DNA of 64,000 bases from Rugalucina vietnamica. Lineage: Eukaryota; Mollusca; Bivalvia; Lucinida; Lucinidae. This document shows, one piece after another, positions 10,326 through 21,972 of this stretch. The stretch spans positions 16,132,226 through 16,196,225 of the forward strand of contig OZ024876.1 of assembly GCA_964017185.1 (NCBI GenBank). The letters run 5' to 3'. The notes under the pieces were generated by a model that had not been told where the DNA came from, did not search any database, and was given only the letters and a program-made list of their open reading frames with translations. Each line of letters begins with the position of its first letter. Position 1 is the first letter of the stretch. The translations under genes were made by a program, and so were the position numbers.

Positions 10326-10608
10326 CATTACGAAACCTTGCCCATGTAATATAGATATACAGAGATTTTTTCGGTTGTAAAAAGTGAAAATTTCGTCAGA
10401 AAAAAATGATGTTTTTCTTATTTTTGATTTAAAACATAGATTGTAGGTACACGTTAGAACCGCCTCGCCGAGGCGGTTCTAACGAGTACCCACAATCTAA
10501 GTTTTGGATCAAAAATAAGAAAATAGGTATACCCCTGCATACCCCAGTTTTGCTCTATAAAAGTGGTGTTTAAGGGGGTACACATTTCACGGACATGTTT
10601 TCCTGATG
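10326..10608 (+). mobile_element. MITE-1 copy, full length
   Basis: CATTACGAAACCTTGCCC at the left, GGACATGTTTTCCTGATG at the right, near-perfect core stem and second hairpin. About 283 bp. Confidence 0.92.
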
Positions 10609-11190
10609 TGGGACACGGTATGACAGTTAAAGCTTTTCGCGCCAGTCCACGGACGCCCGATTTTCAATAGTAGGTGAAAAAAAAGTTATTTCACGTTGGC
10701 TCAAATAATTCGATTGACATTAATTCGATTTACAAATCAGTCATAAATATTTGTGTAAGCTTCAATTATCGAACGAATTTAAATACCCATGTTGCGCTTA
10801 TGGCTTAATAGGATTTTATTCCCATTTATATCTCGCTACTTTAAAGATACTGGTGGGATGGATTTATTTTTCTACCTGTATTGAAAAAAAAAATACAGCG
10901 CTACAGCAATAGGTGTTGCGGAATATGTTTTGTGTTTTTTGAGAGAGTCAAGGTTAATTACTCGCTGGATTCTCGTTTACGCCTATTAGCTTGGATCTTG
11001 TCTTACAGATCACATCGGTACTAGAGGAATACTGTTTGTAGGGATCGTGTTTAGTCTGGATATGAATATTCAATATTTTATGGAATATATAACACTCAGA
11101 TTTACCAGGTAAATTTAAATATTTAAACTACATAGCAAAAAAAGATAAAATAATTCCCTTTAAATTTTATTGAGGAGACACCTTCATTCA
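10609..11190. other. No gene recognised
   Basis: AT-rich; no supported feature. Confidence 0.5.
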
Positions 11191-11418
11191 GGGGCCAGTT
11201 GTTCAAAATTAATGACGTCGTTAGTTAACGATTCGTTAAAATTTCAAACATTAATATTACAAATACACTGTTATTTTTTGTTGAAAAAATGTGAAAGGAT
11301 TCTCACATTTTTTTCAACAAAAAATAACAGTGTATTTGTTACTTTAGCTGATATTTGCGTAACAAATTTATGTCTTAACGATATCGTTAAGCTAACGATG
11401 CTTTGAACAACTGGGTCC
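11191..11418. mobile_element. MITE-3 (GGCCAGTTGTTCAAA ends)
   Basis: TIRs GGGGCCAGTTGTTCAAA and TTTGAACAACTGGGTCC bound 228 bp. Inside is an almost perfect hairpin at 11259-11339 (ACAAATACACTGTTATTTTT paired with its complement) and GTTAGTTAACGATTCGTTAA near the left end matched by TTAACGATATCGTTAAGC. A second copy is at 52346-52548. Confidence 0.85.
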
Positions 11419-11785
11419 TGGTTTTTATCTTAAAACTTGTTTGATGTTCAAAAGTTATTTTGGGTGACCCCTCCTGATTTGTCAATAAAATCATACAGAC
11501 CATTTATGTTTATTATGAATCTATTAATTTATGTTTTGTCATACTACAACTCAATTGAACACCTCGTAGAAAAGAAGTAAAGCTGCTCATCTTCGATTCG
11601 TTGTATTTTACTCCGTACTTGAGGAAATTTAACTTTTTAAATTCTCACTTGGAGTTTCCTTTCAATTCGGAAATCGTAAGTACATACGATAGAAGTGTGA
11701 TTTTATTTAGTGGCGCACTAGTTAAACTCCACTCCATAATAATGTATACATGTGTGTTTCAGTTCTCGGGGAGGTGTCTAAAATT
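11419..11785. other. No gene recognised
   Basis: Nothing supported. Confidence 0.5.
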
Positions 11786-11974
11786 TCAACCCATTTTTGA
11801 CGAATGGACTTGTCCACCATCATCATTTGGACGAGTCCCCTGTCATTTTTGGGGCGTAAGGAGTGATTTTGAGTGAAATTCCTCTTAGCAAGCAGAATAG
11901 CCCAAGATGAGACGCCTTGTTCTGCGGCGTCACATCTGGAACTATGCTGTATACCGCAGATCATAATGGGTCAT
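11786..11974 (+). mobile_element. TTAA-type MITE, opposite orientation copy
   Basis: Starts TCAACCCATTTTTGACGAATGG-like (quoted in part: CAACCCATTTTTGACG), includes GACGAGTCCCCTGTC and GCAAGCAGAATAGCCC, then GCGGCGTCACATCTGG, and ends ATAATGGGTCA. The TTAA flanks are decayed to TCAA and GTCA. Confidence 0.55.
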
Positions 11975-11977
11975 TTT

Positions 11978-12180
11978 GGCCTGGTTTCCACGGACAATTT
12001 TTCCTTGACAAAGTAGGTTTGTCGCAGAAAAATATGCTCGTGTAAACTTGGCTCAGTTCTGTGGCGAAGTTTCATTGTCAAATATCTGTAACAAAGGTGA
12101 GCGATCTAAATAATATAAGTAATCTTTGCTGTGAACGCAAACTCATTGTCAAAGAAACATTGTCCATGGAAACCAGGCCT
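11978..12180. mobile_element. MITE with GGCCTGGTTTCCA ends
   Basis: TIRs GGCCTGGTTTCCACGGACAA and the matching TTGTCCATGGAAACCAGGCC, with AAAATATG... and GACAAAG repeated inside (203 bp). The ends recall hAT-type MITEs but no clear 8-bp duplication is visible. It abuts the right end of the TTAA-type MITE. Confidence 0.75.
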
Positions 12181-12350
12181 TAACAAGACGGCTGTTCCAA
12201 TGTAGAAATTGTAATAACCCTTATATTTTGATTATAAAAGTTTCACCAAGAATTATTTTTGTCCTAAATGTAACCCCTAGTTTTGTTAACTATGTGAACT
12301 GTAAATTACATTTTGTATAATTTTAAATTGCTCTTATTATAACAGAATGT

Positions 12351-12402
12351 AATGACCCATTTGAAGGCAAATACAAAAGCATGCGTATTTGAATGGGTCA
12401 TT
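12351..12402. repeat. Short hairpin
   Basis: AATGACCCATTTGAA-GCAAATAC and GTATTTG-ATGGGTCATT pair around a 10-base loop. Isolated inverted repeat of unknown origin. Confidence 0.65.
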
Positions 12403-12761
12403 TGTGCGGTATGTATATGTACGCACATCATGTATCATAGTATCATACATGTAGGAATGGAATGTCTGTGGTTAAAGGAAGTTCATTTTTTGAGGTAAAG
12501 ATCATAACGTCCACAAGGTGTTTCTTGTTTATTTTTAATTATCTGCCCACTTGCTTTATAATCTTAGAGCATGACTTTCAAACAGCGGATGTGTGCACAC
12601 GAGTCCGATAAAATGATAAAAACAGCTTCTGCAATACAATGACATTTTAACAAAACGCCCAAAGAAGGCTTTGTTCATTTTATTATATAACAGAAGCATT
12701 ATGAGGAAGGTCACATATACGTATATACACGTGAGTGCCTCTTTGATAAAATAATGTTGTT

Positions 12762-12800
<39 letters not shown>

Positions 12801-13494
12801 AATTGTTTGAATTGATTCTTTACGTCCCAGTCAACAACAATTGTCATGTCGGAAAGTTGCCTCCATTTTATGGGACTTTTACGCAACATTAGGATGTCAT
12901 GACATTCAAATTGTGCTTCATAAACATAACATCTAAGCCTTATATGTATGGTTGGTTTGACTAAACCACTTTTCCTGCATGGACAGGCTCAGACATGAGC
13001 GGTTAACCAGTAATCAGATGGTCTGTCAGTAGATTATAAGCTTTGCTAGAAGGAACAAGCAGCCCATCTATTTTTTCTAGGCCCAATGGGCGGGGACCCA
13101 TATTCCCACCCGACTACCATTTAAAATGATAACAACACATCTTAGTCACAATGGCGACTTCAGGTTAAGAGAATGGTATATCTGGCGTGTATGCAGTATT
13201 CAGAGTGCAAATATTTTATACAAAAATTGTCATGTTCCGCCTTAATAAATGTGTATTTAGACAAAACGCCCACGTTCTATTTGTAATGTCGAAATTAAAA
13301 AGATCCAAGATAAAAAAAATACAAATACTGAAAGCATGACTGACAAAGCATCTAATGATTTTATGGCTCTCAAACTTAATACGTACGTAATGCCTACTTT
13401 TGACCCAACATATGTCTAAGCCAACCACGCTATGTTCGGTTCGACAAACAGTATCCAGCACCCCAGCACCCCCACACCCAATCAGCACCGCGCA
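12403..13494. other. No gene; poly-T at 12763-12799
   Basis: About 1.1 kb without supported genes. It contains a T run of roughly 37 bases that creates a false lysine-rich ORF on the minus strand. Confidence 0.55.
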
Positions 13495-13495
13495 A

Positions 13496-14575
13496 ATTAT
13501 TATACATTGACTGGATAGACTTGTATACTTTGACTGGATAAACTTGTATACATTGACTGAATAGACTTGTATACACTGACTGGATAGACTTGTATGCATT
13601 GACTTAATAGACTTGTATACACTGACAGGATAGACTTGTATACATTGACTGGAAAGACTTGCATACATTGACTGGATAAATTTGTATACATTGATTGGAT
13701 AGACTTGTATACATTGACTGGATAAACTTAAATTCACTGACTGGATAGACTTGTACACATTGACTGGATAGACATGTATTCACTGACTGGATAGACTCGT
13801 ATACATTGACTGGGTAGACTTGTATACACTGACTGGATAGACGTGTATACATTGATTGGGTAGACTTGTATACATTGACTGGATAGACTTGTATATATTG
13901 ACTGGATAGACTTGTATTCATTGATTGGATAGACTTGTATACATTGGCTGGATAGACTTGTATACATTGACTGGACAGACTTATATACATTGACTGGGCA
14001 GACTTATATACATTGACTGGGCAGACTTGTATACATTGACTGGGCAGACTTATATACATTGACTGGGCAGACTTGTATACATTGATTGGATAGACGTATA
14101 CATTGATTGGATAGACGTATACATTGATTGGATAGACGTATACATTGATTGGATAGACGTATACATTGACTGGGTAGACTTGTATACATTGATTGGATAG
14201 ACGTATACATTGACTGGGTAGACTTGTATACATTGATTGGATAGACGTATACATTGACTGGGTAGACTTGTATACATTGATTGGATAGACGTATACATTG
14301 ACTGGGCAGACTTGTATACATTGATTGGATAGACGTATACATTGATTGGATAGACGTATACATTGATTGGATAGACGTATACATTGATTGGATAGACGTA
14401 TACATTGACTGGGTAGACTTGTATACATTTACGGGATAGACTTGTATACATTGGCGGGATAGACTCGTATACATTGACTGGATAGACTTGTATACATTGA
14501 CTGGATAGACTGGCGTCCAGAACATATCATAAGATACTTTCTTGCGTGCATTGACTGGATAAAATTGTAAATTTA
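13496..14575. repeat. 23-bp / 21-bp minisatellite, about 1.1 kb
   Basis: About 47 tandem units. The main unit is 23 bp and contains GACTTGTATACATTGACTGG. In roughly 14080-14420 a 21-bp variant (GACGTATACATTGATTGGAT) is interspersed with the 23-mer. Because 23 is not a multiple of 3, each minus-strand frame reads the same 23-residue peptide cycle in a different phase, giving overlapping ORFs up to 274 codons. I regard these as non-coding by-products. Confidence 0.95.
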
Positions 14576-14935
14576 TTATGCGAAAAGGCGAGACTTAATG
14601 TTACATAATGCTAACGTTGTCAATGCCATGGGCATGAGGTTAAACATTTGTTTCAAATGTTTGTTGAAAATATGGTATTTTGTTTAATTTTGTTTTATGT
14701 TATATACACTCACTTATCGAGGTGCATGCACATCTGTTAAAACAGGTGCTTCAGTGCTAGGTATTGAACTTTAATTTGATGGATGTGCAAGATAAGCCCG
14801 CCTCATTACCTCCGAAGTGTGCAAGTTTAGATGCTCGAATGAATCTCGTTAGGCCGACCATCTATCTGATCGATCGCCTCGCTCATTACCATTGTCATTC
14901 GAATGCATATTTGCTGTACATGTATCTTTGTATAT
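14576..14935. other. No gene recognised
   Basis: Unique-looking AT-rich DNA. Confidence 0.5.
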
Positions 14936-15151
14936 GAGCCTGTGGGTTAGAAAACCAACAATTTGGGTTTCCTTTCAGGTCCGACACAAACCAACCTGTT
15001 CAGTCGCAGGCGATAGCTAGAAGCTTGAAGTTTCGGATGAAGGAAGAAGTGGGATTGTACTATCAATGTAGCGAAAACAAAGGCGCTGATCAGCTTCGCG
15101 GTCATCGCGAAGCTGGCCTGCGCCTTTGTTTTGTTTCTTATGCAGTGGCTC
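14936..15151 (+). mobile_element. MITE-2 copy
   Basis: GAGCCTGTGGGTTAGAAAAC to TTATGCAGTGGCTC, with core GGCGCTGATCAGCTTCGCGG, TCATCG, then GAAGCTGGCCTGCGCC. Followed 30 bp later by another MITE-2 fragment. Confidence 0.88.
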
Positions 15152-15181
15152 AATTATTATAATAATAAGTCGATGGCAAAT

Positions 15182-15292
15182 GAGCCGCTGCATAAGGAAA
15201 ACAACAATCTGCATATGCGAAAACAAAGACGCAGATCAGCTGTGCAGTAACTGCACAGCTGATCAGCGCCTTTATTTTCGCTCCATAGATGA
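15182..15292 (-). mobile_element. MITE-2 copy, half
   Basis: GAGCCGCTGCATAAGGAAAA then a perfect core (GATCAGCTGTGCAGTAACTG, CACAGCTGATCAGCGCC) and TTTTCGCTCC, after which similarity stops. Confidence 0.8.
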
Positions 15293-16034
15293 AAGTATGA
15301 TCATCTTCTTTCTACAAATGAGTTTTCCAGTATCTTACCATCTGTTGTGGATGTGCAGCCGACCTAGTCGCAACCCAAATTGCTTGTTTCATCAAACTAT
15401 GCTCAAATACGGTGACTGGCACACATGTAGGGATGCAGTATCATAACCCTTTCTGTTGAATTGTAACGTCACCGTCAAATTATCATCAGATTCAAAGCAA
15501 CTTCATTTTGCTTCTTACTCAAACTGTCGACGACGTATGGGAGCCGCGTTATGGGGGTAACTGTTTATTTGCATGCGAAAACAAACTTGAGCCGCTGATT
15601 TAGCTGCACTGATTAAATATTTTTACCATCTTTATAAAGGTACCGAAATTAACCTTCCGATCAGGTCCGAAATCTGTCGTTTTTGTACATTGTAAACTTG
15701 AAATGTCAGAATACGGGATTTCACATGTTGTGTCTACGATATTGCAAACATGCATCATTAACATGAAGACGACACGAGTACAAAATCATTTTCGTCAATT
15801 AAATTGCAAATACAGAGATATGTACGCCGACTCGCTGCATTTTTCAGTTCCAGAACTATTTTCTTCGATTCCCTTGAGAGAAGCAATTGTAAGATTCTTG
15901 CCGCTGATAATTAATATTTGACGACTAACACACATTGTAAATTGAAATGGATCTTTTCATCTATACCACGCCAGTGTTCATTTTCTTAATTTATTATTAC
16001 AGCAAGAAAACCAACGAAATGCATGGTTTGCTCG
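15293..16034. other. No gene; decayed MITE-2 trace
   Basis: About 15541-15690 keeps GAGCCGCGTTATGGGGG, GCATGCGAAAACAAA and TTCCGATCAGGTCCGA-like words, an old MITE-2 relic. The rest is unrecognised. Confidence 0.45.
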
Positions 16035-16291
16035 CATCACGAAAACATGTCCGTATAAATGAATACCCCCTTATACCTAGCTTTTATACAGTAAACTGGT
16101 GTACACAGGGGTTTACTTATTTTTCGCAGATCTTTGATCCAAAACATAGATTGTTGGTACTCGTTAGAACCGCCTCGCCGAGGCGGTTCTAATGTGTACC
16201 CACAATCAATGTTTTGAGCATAATGTTTTTTTTTTCAATGAAAATTTCAATTTTAAAGCTAAACAAATCGCATGGGCATGTTTTCGTAATG
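16035..16291 (-). mobile_element. MITE-1 copy, full length
   Basis: CATCACGAAAACATGTCC to GGGCATGTTTTCGTAATG, with an intact core stem (ACTCGTTAGAACCGCCTCG and partner). Confidence 0.9.
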
Positions 16292-16706
16292 GACAATAAG
16301 TATATATTATAATTTTGTATCATACACCAATACGCGCATTGTACGTGTATATGTGTCCGTTTCGTATATTAAATTTACTATGTATACAAATTTTAATTAA
16401 CTCATAGATAATTATTTACAATCTGGTTTATCATGTACAATAAAGGTACGTGTTTTGACAGAAAAAAGATTCTTTTGGAAGATCCTTAAGATCAAACGCT
16501 ATTGTAAATATTGTCAATGTATTAGATTGGCTTCTTAGCATACCGGTGTTATATATTTATACAATGGTTTACTTTGCTTTTTAAATGTTTTCCCTATTAC
16601 ATGATATCAATAGAAGTTGTAATAAACTCGTAGGTATAAATCAAGTATTTGTTTTGTTTGGGTTAAAGGATCAATCTGTTTAAGGAGGAAACTTATAATG
16701 ACAAAA
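16292..16706. other. No gene recognised
   Basis: AT-rich; nothing supported. Confidence 0.5.
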
Positions 16707-16891
16707 CATCAGGAAAACATGTTTGTGCAACCAATACCCCCTTAAACCCCACTTTTATATGGAAAAAAGTGGGGTTTGCAGGGATATACCTATTTTCTAA
16801 TTTTTGCTCCAAAATGTAGATTGTGGGTACTCACAACCTATATTTTAAGCAAAAATAAGAGCAATATCAAAATTTTTCTACTGATAATTTT

Positions 16892-16938
<47 letters not shown>

Positions 16939-16979
16939 TTGAAAATCTATGTATATTGCATGGACAAGTTTTCGTAATG
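16707..16979 (-). mobile_element. MITE-1 copy with poly-T expansion
   Basis: CATCAGGAAAACATG... to GGACAAGTTTTCGTAATG. The GC-rich centre is deleted, leaving GATTGTGGGTACTCACAACC, and the T tract of the right arm has expanded to about 37 T. Confidence 0.88.
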
Positions 16980-17040
16980 ATAGGCACTGCTGATGGCGGT
17001 AACGCATTATTCACCCACAGCCTTCGGAATTTCACTTCAA

Positions 17041-17103
<63 letters not shown>
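17041..17103. repeat. (ATT)n microsatellite
   Basis: About 21 ATT units; gives a false poly-tyrosine ORF. Confidence 0.95.
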
Positions 17104-17106
<3 letters not shown>

Positions 17107-17397
17107 AGTCTTTGGTGAATGCACATGTAAAAGTTTGCAAACATGAAAGAAGTCTTTAACATTTTCATCTTTATTTAAATATCTTGGAAGCACTACAAAT
17201 TCCCCACAAAAAGGTTGTATTTGTTAGTGACGTGAAATGCCTGTCGGTCTAGAAACCGACAACACATCACTAAAATCAGCGAAATGAAGGCTCACATGTT
17301 ATGGTTAGGGGCTATGAGCATCGTTCATTTGCAACGGGCTGATCACCCTTATGATAAAATCGAACATTTATCAACATAACCTTTTTTATGCTATTCC

Positions 17398-18130
17398 TCA
17401 ATACGGATGAATGCATATGCTATTCCACATATGTTCCACATGTGGATGGATGCATATGCTTTTCCACATGTGGATGGATTCACTTGCTTTTCCTCATGTG
17501 GATGATGCATATGCTATTTCCAATGTGGATGGGTACATATGCTATTCCTCGTGAGGATAGATGCATATGCTTTTCCACATGTGGATGGATGCATATGCTA
17601 TTCACATTTGGACGGATGCATATACTATTCCCCATGTGGATGGATGCATATGAAATTCCACATGTGGATGTATGCATATGCTATTCCCCATGAGGATGGA
17701 TGCATACATGTATGATATTTCTTATGTGGATGGATGTATATGCTATTCCTCATGTGAAATTCCTTATGTGGATGGATGCATATGAAATTCCTCATGTAGA
17801 CGGATGCATATGAAATTTCACATGTGTACGGACGCATATGCTATTCCTCATGTGGACGGATGCATATGATATTCCAATGATATTCCATATGTGGACGGAT
17901 GCATATGAAATTCCTTATGTGGATAGATGATATGAAATTCCTGATGTGGATGGATGCATATGGTATTTCTCATGTGGGTGGATGCATATGAAATTCCACA
18001 TGTGAACGGATGCATATTCTATTCCTCATGTGGATGGGTGCATTTGATATTCCACATGTGGATTGATGTATATGATATTCCACATGTGGACGAATACATA
18101 TGCTATTCCTCATGTGGATGGATTCACATC
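17398..18130. repeat. 28-bp minisatellite
   Basis: About 25 units of roughly 28 bp containing GGATGCATATGCTATTCC and CATGTGGAT, with point variants and some partial units. ORFs on both strands are repeat by-products. Confidence 0.92.
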
Positions 18131-18582
18131 ATATGTTTGCAGTCTCAAGATTTCAAAAGTAGGTGCTTGCAGATCGAAATGAAGGAGAATGGCAAGACGG
18201 CATTCCAAGTAGGGTTTCTACGTTTTATATGAGTAAAACATACCGTTTGGTTTGTGCAAGGCTCTTTCGTGTTTTTCATGTTTGATCGATAGATGCATGA
18301 GAGGGATTGCTTGATTTATCGTGATGATACACTATATTTTTGTATATTTTCGTCATAATGGAGATTGTGCATGCCGCTTTGACATCTTCATCGGTCGAAA
18401 TGATACCATTTATGTATACGCATTTGCGTTTCCATTTTCTACGCATTTGCAATAGGCAGATTTTCATTGATTGAAATGTTGCAAGCCACTGTAATGGCCG
18501 ACAAACTTATCAGCGGTGTCGAAAATATTTACTCGTACTTCAAACATTATATCATGGTCTATAGACATGTCTGTCTGTCTGC
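18131..18582. other. No gene recognised
   Basis: Nothing supported. Confidence 0.5.
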
Positions 18583-18611
18583 CTGTATGTATGTATGTAT
18601 GTATGTATGTA

Positions 18612-18670
<59 letters not shown>
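18583..18670 (+). repeat. Compound microsatellite (TATG)n(TCTG)n
   Basis: A TATG run followed by about 15 TCTG/TGTC units. Confidence 0.95.
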
Positions 18671-18721
18671 GAATGTCTGCTGGTTTGATTGTCTTTTGAT
18701 ATTGTTTTGACATGTTAGTTC

Positions 18722-18890
18722 TACATGGTGATCAGCGCCTTTGTTTTAGCTACGCGGATAGTACAATTCCTCTACTTTCAAAATCCAAAATTTCCAGCCT
18801 CTAACCATCTTCTGTGACTGTACAGCCCGGTTTGTGTCGGACCTGGTCGGAACCCGAGTTGTTGGTTTTCTCATGCACAGGCTCATATTA
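18722..18890 (-). mobile_element. MITE-2 copy, half
   Basis: Starts inside the core (TGATCAGCGCCTTTG) and ends TTCTCATGCACAGGCTC; again cut near the palindrome centre. Confidence 0.8.
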
Positions 18891-19378
18891 CTGCTAGATA
18901 CTACTGTACGTGTTTACAGGCTGTTTAATGAGATAAGAAGAAACATAAGTGGAAGATGCTTATACAAGATACAACATAATTACAAATTGCTTTTAGATCA
19001 AATTACGTAACAGGAAAACATTGTTAAAGACTCTGGATTTATTGACATTTTTCTTCCAGAAAATTTACATGATAACGAACTGTTTTTACAACTTAAACTT
19101 TGTATTATCAAATGGTTTATTTGTGTTCAGTACAAGGCACGCGATCTTAGAACAATTATCTTTTAGCAATGCCACACGGTGCATTTTAGCATATCGGTTT
19201 TGGACGCTGTTGGTACGACCCCGGTACGACCCAGGTGCGAACTACAAATGACACCACAACGTCATTTCGCCTCGCTGTCATCATTTAGGAGACCTTCTAA
19301 ATCGGCGAAAAAATTGGGACGCCAGTAAAATACTTAGAAATTTTACATACTTACAAATTTTGCATAGGAAAGCCAGAG
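18891..19378. other. No gene recognised
   Basis: AT-rich; nothing supported. Confidence 0.5.
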
Positions 19379-19647
19379 CATGCCCATATGATATACAGTA
19401 ATTTTTTTTCAGGTCAAAATTCGATAATTTTCAGAGAAAATTTTTTGATATTTTTCTTATTTTTGCTCAAAACAAAGATTGTGGGTACACGTTAGAACCG
19501 CCTCGCCGAGGCGGTTCTAACGAGTACCCACAATCTATGTTTTGGAGCAAAAATAAGAAAAATAAATATACCCCTGCATACCCCAGTTTTGCTATATAAA
19601 AGTGGGGTTCAAGGGGGTATTCATTACACGGACATGTTTTCCTGATG
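19379..19647 (+). mobile_element. MITE-1 copy, nearly full
   Basis: The first ~10 terminal bases are missing (begins GCATGCCCATATGATATAC); core stem perfect around CCTCGCCGAGG, second hairpin with TATATAAAAGTGGGG, right end GGACATGTTTTCCTGATG. Confidence 0.9.
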
Positions 19648-21233
19648 GTATATACCCAACTGGATGATCAGTACCGCTAGGCATCGCTGGAGTGATTATT
19701 GAAGTCAGCCTGTTCTTTATGCTTTTTAGCATATAAAAACAACATCTTCGCCACGTGATGTCATTAAACCAGGATAAATACTACTGATATGCAAATTGAA
19801 ATGAGTATTTCTAGGTTTTCAATGCACCTTTATTATCTTTGCCGGAGGTTTATGATGAAATCATGCATACTTGCATGCACCCCTGGGGAAAGAAGGAACC
19901 GCAAAAAATGGGAAAGAATCTTATTATGTGATTTCTAATGGCTGATAATGATATTTTTCAGATGTTATGCAGTATAGATTATTGCAGATAGTTAGGCATA
20001 AGCAGAAGGGGCTTACCTTCTTGAAAACCCCCGCACAATTTGGTGGCGCTAATGTGACATTAGTATTAGCTCAAACAAGTGAATTAGATAAAGAGGCAGG
20101 AAATGACCATAACGTTAATGTAAAAATATAAAAGAAAAAAAAATCAGCAACTTTGCATGTTTGATCATTACATAATGCAATATTGCTTGGAGATAAGTGA
20201 TAAATTATATTTCAATTTATATCCTCATTTCACACATATTTTGGCACTGAACTGAATACAGTCTCGACGGAAACATTATCTTGGCATTCGAAAACAACGA
20301 AAAGCGCAGATAAGCCTCCGCAATCACACATACTGACAAGTGCAATTTTCTAACCCTGTTTCCTTCAATGTGCTTCGTATTGAAGAATACAAGTAACCCT
20401 CGTTTTGAGTACAAAAAGGTTGTGTTATAGCTTGTTGGAGCCAACATAGACACATTTTCACGCGCATGGGCGCACTTGATTCTCACAGTTGTTAAGCATA
20501 ACCCAGTACTCAGGATTTACATCGATTCTTAATACAATAATTTATTTTTTGAATTTTATTCTTTGATCAATTATCGTTCCAGGTGCATAGAGGCAATGCC
20601 AAGAAATTCTCAAGAACTCGGTGGTGAAGGAAATTGAACGGAAACTTTAGATTGAAGGATTAAACGAACAATTCTAGGCGCAACGTGTGATGCGGGTTTT
20701 GGGAATAGGATTGGAATATAACTTAACTAAGCCTGGATTTGTAATTGTATTATATTCTGATGTGAAATAAACAAATCTGGATATAGTTCGTGACAGTGTG
20801 GTACTATTGTGAATTCTGACGTTAAAGGAGTCTGTGGTTTTATGTAAAATCATACATGTATAGTGTAAACGGGAACGTTTGATTCTAGGCATATTTTATG
20901 AAGTGAATCACCTCAGTGTACATGTAGATGGATATGACATAGTTAATAGGAGTACAGATATCATGGTTTAATTTATAATTTATAATAAATATACATATTG
21001 ATACATGTATGCATTAGTGACAAATAATATTCCAATTTGAGGCTTAATAGTTCTAAAAAAAATAACAGTACTTATACATCGTGAAACAAGCATCGACAAG
21101 TTTGAACAGTGATGGGTGGTGCGGGCTAAGGCTTTGTGGAGACATTGTCTCGATATGTGAGTTGGATGAGACTGCTTCTCGTTATGTGAGATAAACAATG
21201 CGGAGATCATTGTTCGGGTGTGTTTGTAGGCGC
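19648..21233. other. No gene recognised
   Basis: About 1.6 kb without recognised repeats or credible exons; ORFs under 90 codons. Confidence 0.5.
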
Positions 21234-21672
21234 GTCAGATTGCTGCTGTCACACACGTCCGCCCAGCTGCTACTACTGCTAGTACTAGGAGGTAAGTCAG
21301 ATAGCTGCTGTCACACATGTCCGCCCAGCTGCTACTATTGCTAGTACTAGGATGTAAGTCAGATTGCTGCTGTCACACACGTCCGCCCAGCTGCTACTAC
21401 TGCTAGTACTAGGATGTAAGTCAGATTGCTGCTGTCACACATGTTCTCCCAGCTGCTACTTATGCTAGTACTAGGAGGTAAGTCAGATTGCTGCTGTCAC
21501 ACATGTCCTCCCAGCTGCTACTTATGCTAGTACTAGGGGGTAAGTCAGATTGCTGCTATCACACATGTCCTCCCAGCTGCTACTGTTGCTAGTACTAGGA
21601 GGTAAGTCAGATTGCTGCTGTCACACACGCCCGCTCAGCTCAGCTGCTACTACTGCTAGCACTAGGCGGTAG
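21234..21672. repeat. 62-bp tandem repeat, 7 units
   Basis: Seven units of 62 bp (first two starts 21234 and 21296), each with GTCAGATTGCTGCTGTCACA, CAGCTGCTACTACTGCTAGT and ACTAGG. The GCTAGTACTAG part is palindromic. Units differ at a few positions. It ends about 0.7 kb before the candidate first exon of the Ig gene. Confidence 0.95.
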
Positions 21673-21739
21673 GATTTTAACAATTTGTGTCTTTGCCAAT
21701 CATTATCATATTTGCGCCAAGGAAAACCCAGTTATTGTA

Positions 21740-21972
21740 TGAGAAAACTAACAATCTGGGTTCCCTACCAGGTCCGACACAAATCGGACTGTACAGTCAG
21801 GAAAGAAAGCTAGAAGCTTGAAATTTTGGATTTACGTAGATAAGGAATTATACATTGTTCTATCCGATTACTAACGAAAACGAGGGCATAGAGCAGCTGT
21901 GCAGTATCTGCACAGCTGCTCTACACCTTTAGTTTCGCATAAGCATATTGTTGGTTTTCTGATTCAGCGACT
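21740..21972 (+). mobile_element. MITE-2 copy, diverged
   Basis: TGAGAAAACTAACAATCTGG to TTGGTTTTCTGATTCAGCG, core TAGAGCAGCTGTGCAGTATC with CTGCACAGCTGCTCTACACC. The GAGCC terminus is lost on the left. Confidence 0.8.

Noticed and set aside
13604-14428. 274-codon minus-strand ORF as a repetitive protein gene
   Set aside because: It is a 23-bp minisatellite that is open in every minus frame; no start context, splice sites or domain. The peptide periodicity follows from the DNA repeat.
13496-14575. CRISPR-like array
   Set aside because: Units are head-to-tail tandem repeats without unique spacers, in eukaryotic DNA without cas genes.
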